DNA of 6,046 nucleotides, taken from the NCBI GenBank assembly GCA_024689525.1, contig JAILDI010000208.1:1-6046 (forward strand). Reading direction: 5' to 3'. The stretch is from Bacteroidales bacterium. GTDB taxonomy: Bacteria; Bacteroidota; Bacteroidia; Bacteroidales; UBA932. This document shows, one piece after another, positions 1-6,046 of this stretch (within the stretch, counting starts at the first letter, position 1; each line of letters opens with the position of its first letter). The translations under genes were made by a program, and so were the position numbers. The notes beneath the pieces are model-generated. The model worked only from the letters and a program-made list of their open reading frames with translations, was not told the DNA's origin and searched no databases.

Positions 1-1
1 C

Positions 2-526
2 GAGGTATCGGCCCAGTTTTTCGTTCATCTGAAGATTGCGCTCCTTTCGGGCGTCGTGGTCGCCTTTCCTTATATAATATATGAGTTGTGGCGTTTCATA
101 CGCCCCGCTCTGTATGAAAATGAGCGCAAATCGGCCTCCAGAGCCTTTGGAATGTCGTCTTTCCTGTTCTATCTGGGCGCTGCGGTGGGCTATTTCATTG
201 TCCTGCCGGTGTGCCTGGTGTTCTTTATGAACTATACGGTGAGCGACGCCGTTGCCAATACCATCACGCTGAATTCGTACATCTCGCTATTCATATCAAT
301 GGTGTTTATGATAGGCCTTTTGTTCGAGTTTCCCACCGTTGTTATGGTGCTTTCCTCTCTTGGAGTGCTTTCCAAGGCCGATTTGAAGGCTGCCCGCAAG
401 TATGCCTTCGTGGCTGTACTACTGCTGGCCGCCATTATTACGCCTTCCGATCCGGTGTCGATGTTCGTGCTGGGAATTCCCCTGTACGGGCTATATGAAT
501 TCTCTATCCTTGTCTGCCGCAAATGA
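2..526 (+). CDS. tatC: Sec-independent protein translocase subunit TatC, C-terminal part (5' end outside window)
   Basis: TatC is the inner-membrane receptor of the twin-arginine translocation pathway. It binds RR signal peptides of folded proteins and, with TatA/TatB-type partners, exports them. The reading frame is open from base 2, so 174 codons are visible of a family usually about 240-280 residues long; the first transmembrane segment and the N-terminal signal-binding glutamate are missing. Fragment residues 35-41 (PALYENE) match the conserved cytoplasmic loop whose glutamate helps bind the RR motif in E. coli. LLFEFP at 106-111 carries the conserved membrane glutamate, and TPSDP at 147-151 matches the conserved TPxD turn before the last helix. 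Hydrophobic segments lie near 8-28, 52-75, 94-118, 134-147 and 152-170. The stop TGA overlaps the next gene's ATG (ATGA), suggesting translational coupling. The only in-frame start-like codon early on, GTG at 56, lies inside a membrane segment and is not a real start. Confidence 0.96.
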   Translation, partial: EVSAQFFVHLKIALLSGVVVAFPYIIYELWRFIRPALYENERKSASRAFGMSSFLFYLGAAVGYFIVLPVCLVFFMNYTVSDAVANTITLNSYISLFISMVFMIGLLFEFPTVVMVLSSLGVLSKADLKAARKYAFVAVLLLAAIITPSDPVSMFVLGIPLYGLYEFSILVCRK

Positions 527-2454
527 TATCTTTCCGCAACATAACCGTCTCATACGGTGGTTTCACCCTGCTGGACGATGTGAATTTCCACATCACGGAA
601 GGGGAGAAGATCGGCCTGGTGGGGCGGAACGGGGCGGGGAAGTCGACCCTTCTTAAACTCCTGGCCGGAGAGCAGTCGCCCACTCAGGGGTCGATTGAGA
701 TGCCCTCCGGACTGCGGGTGGGATATCTGCCCCAGATCAAGGAGAGCTCCAGAGGAAAAACCGTGCTGGAGGAGGCTATGGAGGCATTTTCGGAGCAGAA
801 GGATCTGGAAGATGAGGCCAACCGCATCAATCAGCAGTTGGCCGATAGGACGGATTATGAGTCGGCGGGATATGCCTCCCTCATCGACCGTCTGGGAGAT
901 ATTAATGGCCGATTAGCCCTGGAAAGCCACCAGGCCCGCGAGGCCAGGGCTGAGAAGACGCTATGCGGTCTAGGTTTCAAAATTGAAGAACTGGGCCGGA
1001 TGGTGGAAACCTTCAGCCAGGGCTGGAATATGCGTATCGCCCTAGCGAAGATCCTCCTTATGGATGCCGATGTCCTGCTCCTGGATGAACCCACGAATCA
1101 CCTTGATATAGAGTCGATTGAGTGGCTGGAGGATTATCTGGCGGGCTGCAGGTCGGCCCTTCTGCTGGTGTCGCACGACAGGCGTTTCCTGGACAATGTT
1201 ACAAGCCGCACGGTGGAGATTGTACTGGGAAAGATCCACGACTACAAGGTTCCATATTCAAAATATCTGGCGCTGAGGGAGGAGAGGATGGCCCAGCAGA
1301 CGGCCGCCTACGAGAACCAGCAGCGGATGATAGAGAAGACGGAGGATTTCATCAACCGATTCCGCTACAAGCCCACCAAATCGAACCAGGTGCAGGCCCG
1401 AATCAAGGCGCTTGAGAAGCTGGACAGGATAGAGGTCGATGAAACCGATAATCAGGCCTTTACGCTTAAGTTTCCGCCCGCACAACGCTCCGGAGACGTG
1501 GTTTTCAAGGCATCGGACCTGACTGCCGGTTACCCCGGCAAGGTTGTATTCACCGGCGCCAACGTGGAAATCAGAAGGGGAGAGAAGGTTGCCCTGGTGG
1601 GCCGCAACGGCGAGGGCAAGACCACTCTGGTAAGGATTATGTCCCGCGAGCTGTATCCCCTTGCCGGAGAGGCCGTCCTGGGGCACAACATCCAGCTGGG
1701 CTATTATGCCCAGAATCAGGAAGATATCCTGGACGGGTCGATGACGGTGTTCGAGACTCTGGACCGCATAGCGGTGGGGGAGATGAGAACGAAGCTCCGG
1801 GACCTTCTGGGGGCGTTCCTGTTCAAGGGCGACGACATCGACAAGAAAGTTTCGGTGCTGTCGGGAGGGGAGAGGGCGCGCCTTGGAATGGCCAAGCTGA
1901 TGCTGCTCCCATACAATGTGCTTGTGCTGGACGAACCCACCAATCATATGGACATCCGCTCCAAGGATATACTCAAGCAGGCGCTGAAAAAGTTTGACGG
2001 CACGCTTGTTGTTGTATCCCACGACCGTGATTTTTTGGATTCACTGGTTGACAAGTTCTACGAGTTCCGCGACGGAAGGGTCAAAGAGCACCTTGGAGGA
2101 GTCACCGAGTTCCTTGAAAAACGAAAAATCGAGAATCTGCAGCAGCTGGAGCGCCGCACTACACCTGAACCATTACCCAAAGCTCCAGCTCCGGAGAAGA
2201 AAGCCGCCTCGGCACAGAGCCAAGTGCTTTATAAAGAGGCGGAAAAAGCAAGCCGGAAGCGCCGTAACCGTATAGAATACCTTGAAAAGGAAATCGCGAA
2301 AAAAGAGTCGGAGATGGGGAAAATTGAAAAAATTCTTGCAAATCCGGGAAATAATTGCGATATTTTGCAGTTAACTCGTGATTACCTCGAGAACAAACGC
2401 AGCCTGGACGCCTTCATGGAGGAGTGGACGGGCCTTATGGAACAGGAAAACTAA
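523..2454 (+). CDS. ABC-F family ATPase (ribosome-associated, duplicated ABC domains)
   Basis: This is a 643-residue soluble protein with two ATP-binding cassettes and no membrane segments. ABC-F proteins act at the ribosomal E site during translation, ribosome rescue or antibiotic protection. Domain 1 has Walker A GRNGAGKS (34-41), Q-loop Q71, signature FSQGW (164-168), Walker B LLLDE (185-189) and H-loop H218. The interdomain linker (about 240-310) is charged and helical and contains the family motif RYKPTKSNQVQARIKALEK (281-299), the part that reaches towards P-site tRNA in characterised members. Domain 2 has Walker A GRNGEGKT (360-367), signature LSGGE (446-450), Walker B LVLDE (467-471) and H500. 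Both catalytic glutamates (E189, E471) are present. Residues 535-643 form a Lys/Glu-rich, probably coiled-coil tail after a Pro/Ala-rich hinge, as in Uup-like and YdiF-like members. The first signature reads SQGW instead of the usual SGGW. The ATG overlaps the tatC stop, and two TAA codons in a row end the gene. Subfamily and any resistance role cannot be fixed by eye. Confidence 0.95.
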   Translation: MISFRNITVSYGGFTLLDDVNFHITEGEKIGLVGRNGAGKSTLLKLLAGEQSPTQGSIEMPSGLRVGYLPQIKESSRGKTVLEEAMEAFSEQKDLEDEANRINQQLADRTDYESAGYASLIDRLGDINGRLALESHQAREARAEKTLCGLGFKIEELGRMVETFSQGWNMRIALAKILLMDADVLLLDEPTNHLDIESIEWLEDYLAGCRSALLLVSHDRRFLDNVTSRTVEIVLGKIHDYKVPYSKYLALREERMAQQTAAYENQQRMIEKTEDFINRFRYKPTKSNQVQARIKALEKLDRIEVDETDNQAFTLKFPPAQRSGDVVFKASDLTAGYPGKVVFTGANVEIRRGEKVALVGRNGEGKTTLVRIMSRELYPLAGEAVLGHNIQLGYYAQNQEDILDGSMTVFETLDRIAVGEMRTKLRDLLGAFLFKGDDIDKKVSVLSGGERARLGMAKLMLLPYNVLVLDEPTNHMDIRSKDILKQALKKFDGTLVVVSHDRDFLDSLVDKFYEFRDGRVKEHLGGVTEFLEKRKIENLQQLERRTTPEPLPKAPAPEKKAASAQSQVLYKEAEKASRKRRNRIEYLEKEIAKKESEMGKIEKILANPGNNCDILQLTRDYLENKRSLDAFMEEWTGLMEQEN

Positions 2455-2475
2455 TAATTTCTTATTTATTAAAAT
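2455..2475 (+). promoter_or_regulatory. A/T-only leader without Shine-Dalgarno before the GIN-domain gene
   Basis: The 21 bases between the ABC-F stop and the next ATG contain a single C and no G; all others are A or T. No AGGAGG-like sequence is present. Unstructured A-rich leaders without a Shine-Dalgarno are the common initiation context in Bacteroidota, which supports both the ATG at 2476 and the phylum assignment. The stretch is too short to hold a full promoter. Confidence 0.5.
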
Positions 2476-3462
2476 ATGAAGAATTTACTCAACATTGCAA
2501 TGAAAGCCGCCATCGCTCTGGTAGCTTTCGCAGGGCTCTCCGTAGCAGCCTCTGCACAGACAAAGGAAGTAACTCAGGAATTCCCCGAGTTCTCCGCCAT
2601 CAACGTCGCCAACGACTTTGACGTGACAGTGCGTCAGGGTGAGGCCTACAGCATCACCCTCACGGTGGACGAAGCACTTGCTCCCTATCTTTCCGTACGT
2701 ATCCAGGGCAAGACCCTCTTCGTTTCCTTCGAAGAGAAGTCCGTTCCCAAGGACGTAAAGAAACTCTACAGCGGCCGCAACGCTCCGAAGCCTGTGTTCA
2801 ACGCAGTCATCACACTCCCTGTGATTGAGGCAGTTACCATCAGCGGCAACGTGATCCTGAACAGCACCACTCCTTTCGAGGGTGGCGACAAGTTCGAACT
2901 CACAGCAGCCGACAAAGCCCAGGTTAAACTCTTCAACGTTTCAGCCCGCAGCGCCAGCATCGTTCTCCAGAAGGATGCAACAGCCGTGATGAACGTGAAC
3001 ACCGAGAATACCCTCGAGGCAGCAACGGAAGGCAAGAGCAATCTGCGCCTCACCTCCACCGCAGGCGAACTCGTTGTCAATGCAAGCGGTTCTTCCAGGG
3101 TAGCGGTCACCAATATTTCCAACAAGGTTAATGTTGCAACCGCCGGCAGCGCTCAGGTAAGCATTTCCGGTCCCTGCACCTCTGCAATCGTGAATGCGGA
3201 AGGCTCCAGCAAGCTCACCCTCACCGGTGGCGGCGAGAGCCTCGCGGTCAAGGCCAGCAAGAGCGCCAATGTCGATGCATACGGCCTGGAGGTCACTACT
3301 GCCAGCATTGATATGGCAGGCAGCGCATCCATCAGCGTGAACGTTTCCGAAAGCATCGATCTGAACCTCACCGGCGGTAAACTCCTCTTCGGCGGTTCTC
3401 CTGTCTTCAAGATCGTCAAGATCAGCAAGGCCAGTGTAACTCCTTACGGTTCCGGCGAGTAA
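2476..3462 (+). CDS. Secreted GIN-domain (DUF2807) beta-solenoid protein
   Basis: This is a 328-residue exported protein of the DUF2807/'putative auto-transporter adhesin, head GIN domain' family, whose molecular function is unknown. Residues 1-27 form a signal peptide: lysines at 2 and 10, a hydrophobic core at 11-23, and an ASA cleavage site before Q28. No lipobox cysteine follows, so the mature protein should be soluble in the periplasm or secreted rather than a lipoprotein; the only cysteine is C234. The family N-terminus is seen at about 39-85 (FSAINVANDFDVTVRQG, followed by two beta strands). From about residue 120 to the end, short strand-turn units recur every 17-21 residues around Gly/Ser turns such as SGSS (204), AGSA (223), EGSS (242) and AGSA (281). 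The end, with FGGSP (305-309) followed by a V/K/S strand, matches the usual GIN terminus. No outer-membrane anchor or type IX sorting domain is visible. Codon use is strongly biased (ATC, CTC, GGC/GGT, no ATA), unlike its neighbours, which hints at high expression. It sits 21 bases after the ABC-F gene and 3 bases before the dipeptidase gene. Confidence 0.9.
   Translation: MKNLLNIAMKAAIALVAFAGLSVAASAQTKEVTQEFPEFSAINVANDFDVTVRQGEAYSITLTVDEALAPYLSVRIQGKTLFVSFEEKSVPKDVKKLYSGRNAPKPVFNAVITLPVIEAVTISGNVILNSTTPFEGGDKFELTAADKAQVKLFNVSARSASIVLQKDATAVMNVNTENTLEAATEGKSNLRLTSTAGELVVNASGSSRVAVTNISNKVNVATAGSAQVSISGPCTSAIVNAEGSSKLTLTGGGESLAVKASKSANVDAYGLEVTTASIDMAGSASISVNVSESIDLNLTGGKLLFGGSPVFKIVKISKASVTPYGSGE
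2833..3450 (+). repeat. About eleven degenerate ~19-residue solenoid rungs within the GIN-domain protein
   Basis: Turn motifs of the form [small/charged]-G/K-S-x occur at protein residues 123 (SGN), 145 (ADKA), 166 (KDAT), 185 (EGKS), 204 (SGSS), 223 (AGSA), 242 (EGSS), 261 (SKSA), 281 (AGSA), 299 (TGGK) and 317 (SKAS). The spacings are 22, 21, 19, 19, 19, 19, 19, 20, 18 and 18. Each turn is flanked by alternating hydrophobic strands such as QVSISG and KLTLTG. The repeat is clear in protein but much weaker in DNA, so it is an old structural repeat rather than a recent tandem duplication. A right-handed parallel beta-helix is the natural reading. Confidence 0.7.
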
Positions 3463-3465
3463 TTG

Positions 3466-4545
3466 ATGGCACCGCTGTTTGACAGCCATGTCGACACCCC
3501 TTCCTCCCTCTTGAGGCTCAGGAATCCGGGTGTCGACAATCGTTATGGGCACGTCGACTTCCCCAAGCTCAGACGCGGGGGAGTCGGCGGGGCTTTCTTT
3601 GCCCTGTACACTCCGCCCTCAATGGGGCCTGCCGATGCCACCGCCTATGCCCTGCGTATGGTTGCGGCCGTGCAGGACGCCCTTGAGGCCTATCCGGAGT
3701 ACGCTGAAGCGGCCACGACGCCGGATGATTTCCGCAGGATCTCCGCAGAAGGCCGTACCGCCATATTCCTTGGAATGGAGAACGCATCTCCCATCCAGGA
3801 AGACCTTTCGCTTCTGAGGCTTTTCTACCGCCTTGGCGTGAGGTATATCACCCTTACTCACAATGGAGACAATTCCGTGGCCGATGCAGCCTCGCACGGC
3901 AGCCGCTGGGGCGGCCTGAGCCCCTTCGGAAGGAAAGTGGTGGCCGAGATGAACCGCCTGGGCATAATGGTCGACCTTTCCCACGCCTCCGACAAAACCT
4001 TCTATGACGCCCTGGAGTGTTCCAAGGCGCCCGTTATCGCATCCCATTCCTGCTGCAGGGCCCTTTGCCCGCACAGGCGCAACCTCACCGACGACATGCT
4101 CCGCGCATTAGGGGAGTGCGGCGGTTACGTAGGTATCAATTTCTATCCAGCATTTCTATCCACAACCTACGGCTCTTCAAAGGCCGATGCCGCCATCCTG
4201 GACGAGGCCGATGAGGTGGAAGTCCGTTTCCGGGCCAATCCTGCCGACCCTGCACGCGTTGCCGACTGGGAACGTATGCGGGACAAGCTCCAGGAGATAT
4301 GGCTGCCCGGAGTAAAGGAAGTTGTTGACCATATGGAGAGAGCCATCTCTCTTGCCGGGGAGGACCACGTCGGAATCGGTACCGACTTCGACGGAATTCC
4401 GGTCCCTCCGAGGGGACTCGAAGACATCTCGAAGGTGGGTTTGGTGGCCGATGAAATGAGGGCCAGAGGCTTCGATGAAAGCCTGATTGATAAGGTATTT
4501 TCCGGAAATTTGCTCCGAGTTATGCAAAATGTGATAACTTGCTAA
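3466..4545 (+). CDS. Membrane-dipeptidase-type (peptidase M19) zinc dipeptidase, probably cytoplasmic
   Basis: This 359-residue amidohydrolase-fold enzyme is of the renal dipeptidase family, which hydrolyses dipeptides, often tolerating a D-amino acid at the C-terminal side, with two zinc ions. All expected metal ligands are seen: H8 and D10 in SHVD, bridging E105 in LGMEN, H173 in DLSH and H194 in SHS. The acid D307 in GTDFDG is also present. Further family blocks are LTHNGDNSVADA (130-141) and GLSPFGRKVVAEMNRLG (150-166). No signal peptide is visible, so it probably acts in the cytoplasm on imported or recycled dipeptides, possibly including peptidoglycan fragments; that substrate is inference. 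Length is normal for bacterial members. ATG at 3466 is chosen, 3 bases after the GIN gene stop; a TTG codon directly before it (3463) could only add one residue. The tight spacing suggests co-transcription. Tandem TAA stops end the gene, followed by a terminator. Confidence 0.93.
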   Translation: MAPLFDSHVDTPSSLLRLRNPGVDNRYGHVDFPKLRRGGVGGAFFALYTPPSMGPADATAYALRMVAAVQDALEAYPEYAEAATTPDDFRRISAEGRTAIFLGMENASPIQEDLSLLRLFYRLGVRYITLTHNGDNSVADAASHGSRWGGLSPFGRKVVAEMNRLGIMVDLSHASDKTFYDALECSKAPVIASHSCCRALCPHRRNLTDDMLRALGECGGYVGINFYPAFLSTTYGSSKADAAILDEADEVEVRFRANPADPARVADWERMRDKLQEIWLPGVKEVVDHMERAISLAGEDHVGIGTDFDGIPVPPRGLEDISKVGLVADEMRARGFDESLIDKVFSGNLLRVMQNVITC

Positions 4546-4568
4546 TAATCAGTAGGTTGTATCAAAAT

Positions 4569-4626
4569 CAAAAGTGATGTAACAAATTTGTTTAAAGCCT
4601 GAACAGATTTGTTACATCTTTTGTTT
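4569..4626. terminator. Bidirectional intrinsic terminator between convergent genes
   Basis: A hairpin with arms 4576-4593 and 4601-4618 forms 18 pairs around the 7-base loop AAAGCCT. The outer 12 pairs (GATGTAACAAAT with ATTTGTTACATC) are perfect; the inner six include two G-T wobbles. On the plus strand TTTTGTTT follows at once (4619-4626), ending the dipeptidase unit. On the minus strand the hairpin is followed by an ACTTTTGATTTTG run, so it can also end cinA transcription. The A-run before the stem can pair with the T-run after it across a 2-base bulge. The cinA stop codon lies only 2 bases beyond the plus-strand T-run. Confidence 0.88.
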
Positions 4627-4627
4627 A

Positions 4628-5884
4628 TCAAGCATTTAGCTCAGAAAGGACAAAATTCCTCAAAAAGTCCAGTGCGGTGGCTGCGAAGCGCTGAATATTG
4701 CGTTTTCTGTCGTTCTTGTAAGAGAATTTCTGGGCCTTTTCCCCGTGTGGTCCGGCCACCGCGATCCATACTGTTCCGCCTGGATTGCGGCCGTCGCCCT
4801 CGGATCCGGCCAGACCGGTGGTGGCAACCGAGTAGTCGCTCCCGAGAACCCGGCGGACTCCCTTTGCCATGGCTATCGCAACCTCTTCGCTCACCACTCC
4901 GAACTTGTCGATGGTTTCGGCGGGAACTCCGAGCACCTCTTCCTTCACCTTGATGGCGTAGGATGTGACGGATCCCAGGAAGTAATCCGAGGCTCCGGAC
5001 ACCGTCGTGATAAGGTGGGCGATTTCTCCTCCGGTGCACGATTCAGCGGCGGCCAGGGTGAGCTTGTTCTGCTTGAAAATACGGCCTACGGTGGCCTCCA
5101 GGGTATCATCGGCCTCCGAATAAATACGGTTGCCAAGTATGTCTTTCAGTTTCTTGAGTTCCGAGTCGATAAGGGCGTTCTCTTTATCTGAAGTGCCGCT
5201 GTATATCGAAAGGCGTAAACGTATGCCTTTCAGCGGATCAGGCAGGTAGGCGAGGTGTATTTCAGGGGGGAGAGCATCCTCCCAGGGGGCTATGAGTTCT
5301 GAGAGGGCGCTTTCCGCCAGCCCGTACACCATCACGTTGCGGTGGCAGATGTCATTCAGGGCGAAGCGGCCGCTGATGTGCCTGAGCACGTCGGGCATAG
5401 CTCCCATGGCCTCGTGCGGAACGCCCGGGAGGGCATACAGCACCGAGCCGTTATCGGCAGTGAATGTCATTATCGGGGCGGTTCCCAGTTTGTTGGGAAT
5501 GACCTCGCAGCGCTCCGGCACCCAGGCCTGGCGGCGGTTGATTTCCAGCACCTGAAGCCCGCGGCTGGAGAGTATCCTTTCCACGATCTCCATCTGCTGC
5601 GGATTTTCCACCATGCGGGTGCTGCCGGAAAGCTCGCAGAGAACATCCTTGGTGATGTCGTCCTTGGTGGGGCCCAGCCCGCCGGTGGTGATTACGATGT
5701 CGCTGGAGGCGAGTTCGCGCCTGAGAGCATCCAGAATGGCCTCCCTGCGGTCCCCGACCGTCACCATTGAGCGGACGGGAATGCCGGCTTCGCCAAGAGC
5801 CCTGGCGATGTTGGAGGAATTTGTATCGACAACCTGGCCGATGAGGATTTCATCGCCTATGGTGCATATAGACGCCTGTATCAT
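4628..5884 (-). CDS. cinA: CinA-like protein: COG1058 domain fused to NMN deamidase (PncC-type) domain
   Basis: This 418-residue protein has the usual full-length CinA layout. Residues 1-170 form the MoaB/MogA-like COG1058 domain, with GDEILIGQVVDTNS (10-23), TVGD (42-45) and TTGGLGPTKDDIT (66-78); in studied homologues this domain has ADP-ribose pyrophosphatase activity. A middle linker domain spans about 175-255. Residues 262-415 form the nicotinamide-mononucleotide amidohydrolase domain, with AAESCTGGEIA (279-289), the GSVTSYAIKVKEEVLGV block (304-320) and GVVSEEVA (329-336). Together these suggest a role in pyridine-nucleotide recycling and clean-up in the cytoplasm; a competence role is only historical naming. 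The loop usually written GIAGPxGG reads TGLAGSEGDG (356-365) here, so the conserved proline is replaced by serine. ATG at 5884 is preferred because it directly starts the family's conserved beginning and forms an ATGA overlap with the upstream gene's stop. The in-frame ATG at 5926 would add 14 unconserved residues inside that gene. Confidence 0.94.
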   Translation of the reverse strand: MIQASICTIGDEILIGQVVDTNSSNIARALGEAGIPVRSMVTVGDRREAILDALRRELASSDIVITTGGLGPTKDDITKDVLCELSGSTRMVENPQQMEIVERILSSRGLQVLEINRRQAWVPERCEVIPNKLGTAPIMTFTADNGSVLYALPGVPHEAMGAMPDVLRHISGRFALNDICHRNVMVYGLAESALSELIAPWEDALPPEIHLAYLPDPLKGIRLRLSIYSGTSDKENALIDSELKKLKDILGNRIYSEADDTLEATVGRIFKQNKLTLAAAESCTGGEIAHLITTVSGASDYFLGSVTSYAIKVKEEVLGVPAETIDKFGVVSEEVAIAMAKGVRRVLGSDYSVATTGLAGSEGDGRNPGGTVWIAVAGPHGEKAQKFSYKNDRKRNIQRFAATALDFLRNFVLSELNA

Positions 5885-6045
5885 AGTTTCTTGAGATATT
5901 TCCCTAGGAATGAAGGATTTACGCACTCCACGAGCGAGGCTCCGGCGTCAAGGATGGCCCGGGCGTCCTGAACCCGGCCGCGGCCGATGACGGGGAGGCG
6001 GCCGCCGGTGAATTCGACATCGGCCCTTACGAAGGCTTCTCCTTC
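5881..6045 (-). CDS. Unidentified protein, C-terminal 54 codons (5' end outside window)
   Basis: The minus-strand frame is open from the window edge to TGA at 5881-5883. It begins EGEAFVRADVEFTGGRLPVI and ends NPSFLGKYLKKL. The overlap of its stop with the cinA ATG (ATGA), the GC-rich third codon positions over most of its length and the absence of any competing start support a real gene co-transcribed with cinA. The fragment has an alternating strand-like part (AFVRADVEF), a Gly/Arg segment (GRGRVQDARAILDAG) and a basic tail, with no cysteine pair, signal or membrane segment. I do not recognise the family, and no function is offered. Confidence 0.75.
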   Translation of the reverse strand, partial: EGEAFVRADVEFTGGRLPVIGRGRVQDARAILDAGASLVECVNPSFLGKYLKKL

Positions 6046-6046
6046 G

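Noticed and set aside
1258..2022. 254-codon open frame on the minus strand, antisense to the ABC-F gene
   Set aside because: It lies wholly inside a gene with every ABC motif intact, its translation shows no family pattern, and GC-biased third positions commonly leave such antisense frames open.
2500..2502. Second methionine (residue 9) as the start of the GIN protein
   Set aside because: It would still leave a usable signal peptide, but the A/T leader directly before the ATG at 2476 fits Bacteroidota initiation better and the longer signal peptide is normal.
3407..3429. Short direct repeat CAAGATC GT CAAGATC near the end of the GIN gene
   Set aside because: It encodes the KIVKIS strand of the last rung; two 7-base copies are explained by coding and are not a mobile or regulatory repeat.
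3463..3465. TTG as the dipeptidase start
   Set aside because: It would add one residue directly before an ATG; the ATG at 3466 is the simpler start.
2941..3552. 203-codon minus-strand open frame spanning the GIN and dipeptidase genes
   Set aside because: It crosses the boundary of two well-supported plus-strand genes and its Ala/Gly-rich translation mirrors the regular codon use of the GIN gene.
5885..5926. Upstream ATG giving CinA 14 more residues
   Set aside because: The extra residues fall within the coding end of the upstream gene and precede the conserved family start; the ATG at 5884 gives the standard start and an ATGA overlap.
1..6046. Undescribed defence, mobile or biosynthetic system
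   Set aside because: All complete genes belong to recognised families with mostly intact motifs, and no integrase, transposase, toxin-antitoxin pair, CRISPR or terminal repeats were seen; only the partial gene at the right edge is unidentified.

Overview
The window looks like an ordinary chromosomal stretch from a Bacteroidota (Bacteroidales-type) genome of fairly high GC. Three things suggest this: a GIN-domain (DUF2807) secreted protein typical of that phylum, starts with no Shine-Dalgarno sequence (one preceded by an A/T-only leader), and exported-protein and peptidase families that match well in overall style. The genus cannot be fixed from the sequence alone.

Layout. Bases 2-526 (+) are the C-terminal two thirds of tatC, the multispanning receptor of the twin-arginine protein export system. 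Its stop codon overlaps the start of an ABC-F ATPase (523-2454, +), a soluble, ribosome-associated type of ATPase with two nucleotide-binding domains and a coiled-coil tail. A 21-base A/T leader then leads into a secreted GIN-domain protein (2476-3462, +). Most of that protein is a regular series of about eleven rungs spaced about 19 residues apart, suggesting a beta-solenoid. Three bases later begins an M19 (renal-type) dipeptidase with all its metal ligands (3466-4545, +). These four plus-strand genes are spaced like one transcription unit, although the GIN gene has a codon use of its own and may have extra expression control.

A long hairpin with T-runs on both sides (4569-4626) closes this unit. 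It also serves the convergent minus-strand unit, which consists of cinA (4628-5884, -) and the last 54 codons of an unidentified upstream gene (5881-6045, -). Those two overlap by ATGA.

How the genes relate. No shared pathway is evident. Protein export, translation or ribosome quality control, an exported beta-solenoid protein, dipeptide breakdown and NMN/ADP-ribose clean-up read as housekeeping genes placed together. I found no RNA gene, CRISPR array, insertion sequence, phage gene or recognisable defence system, and there is no gene-free stretch above 300 bases. The items most worth a second look are the GIN solenoid and its codon bias, the altered first ABC signature in the ABC-F protein, the altered glycine-rich loop in CinA, and the strong bidirectional terminator.
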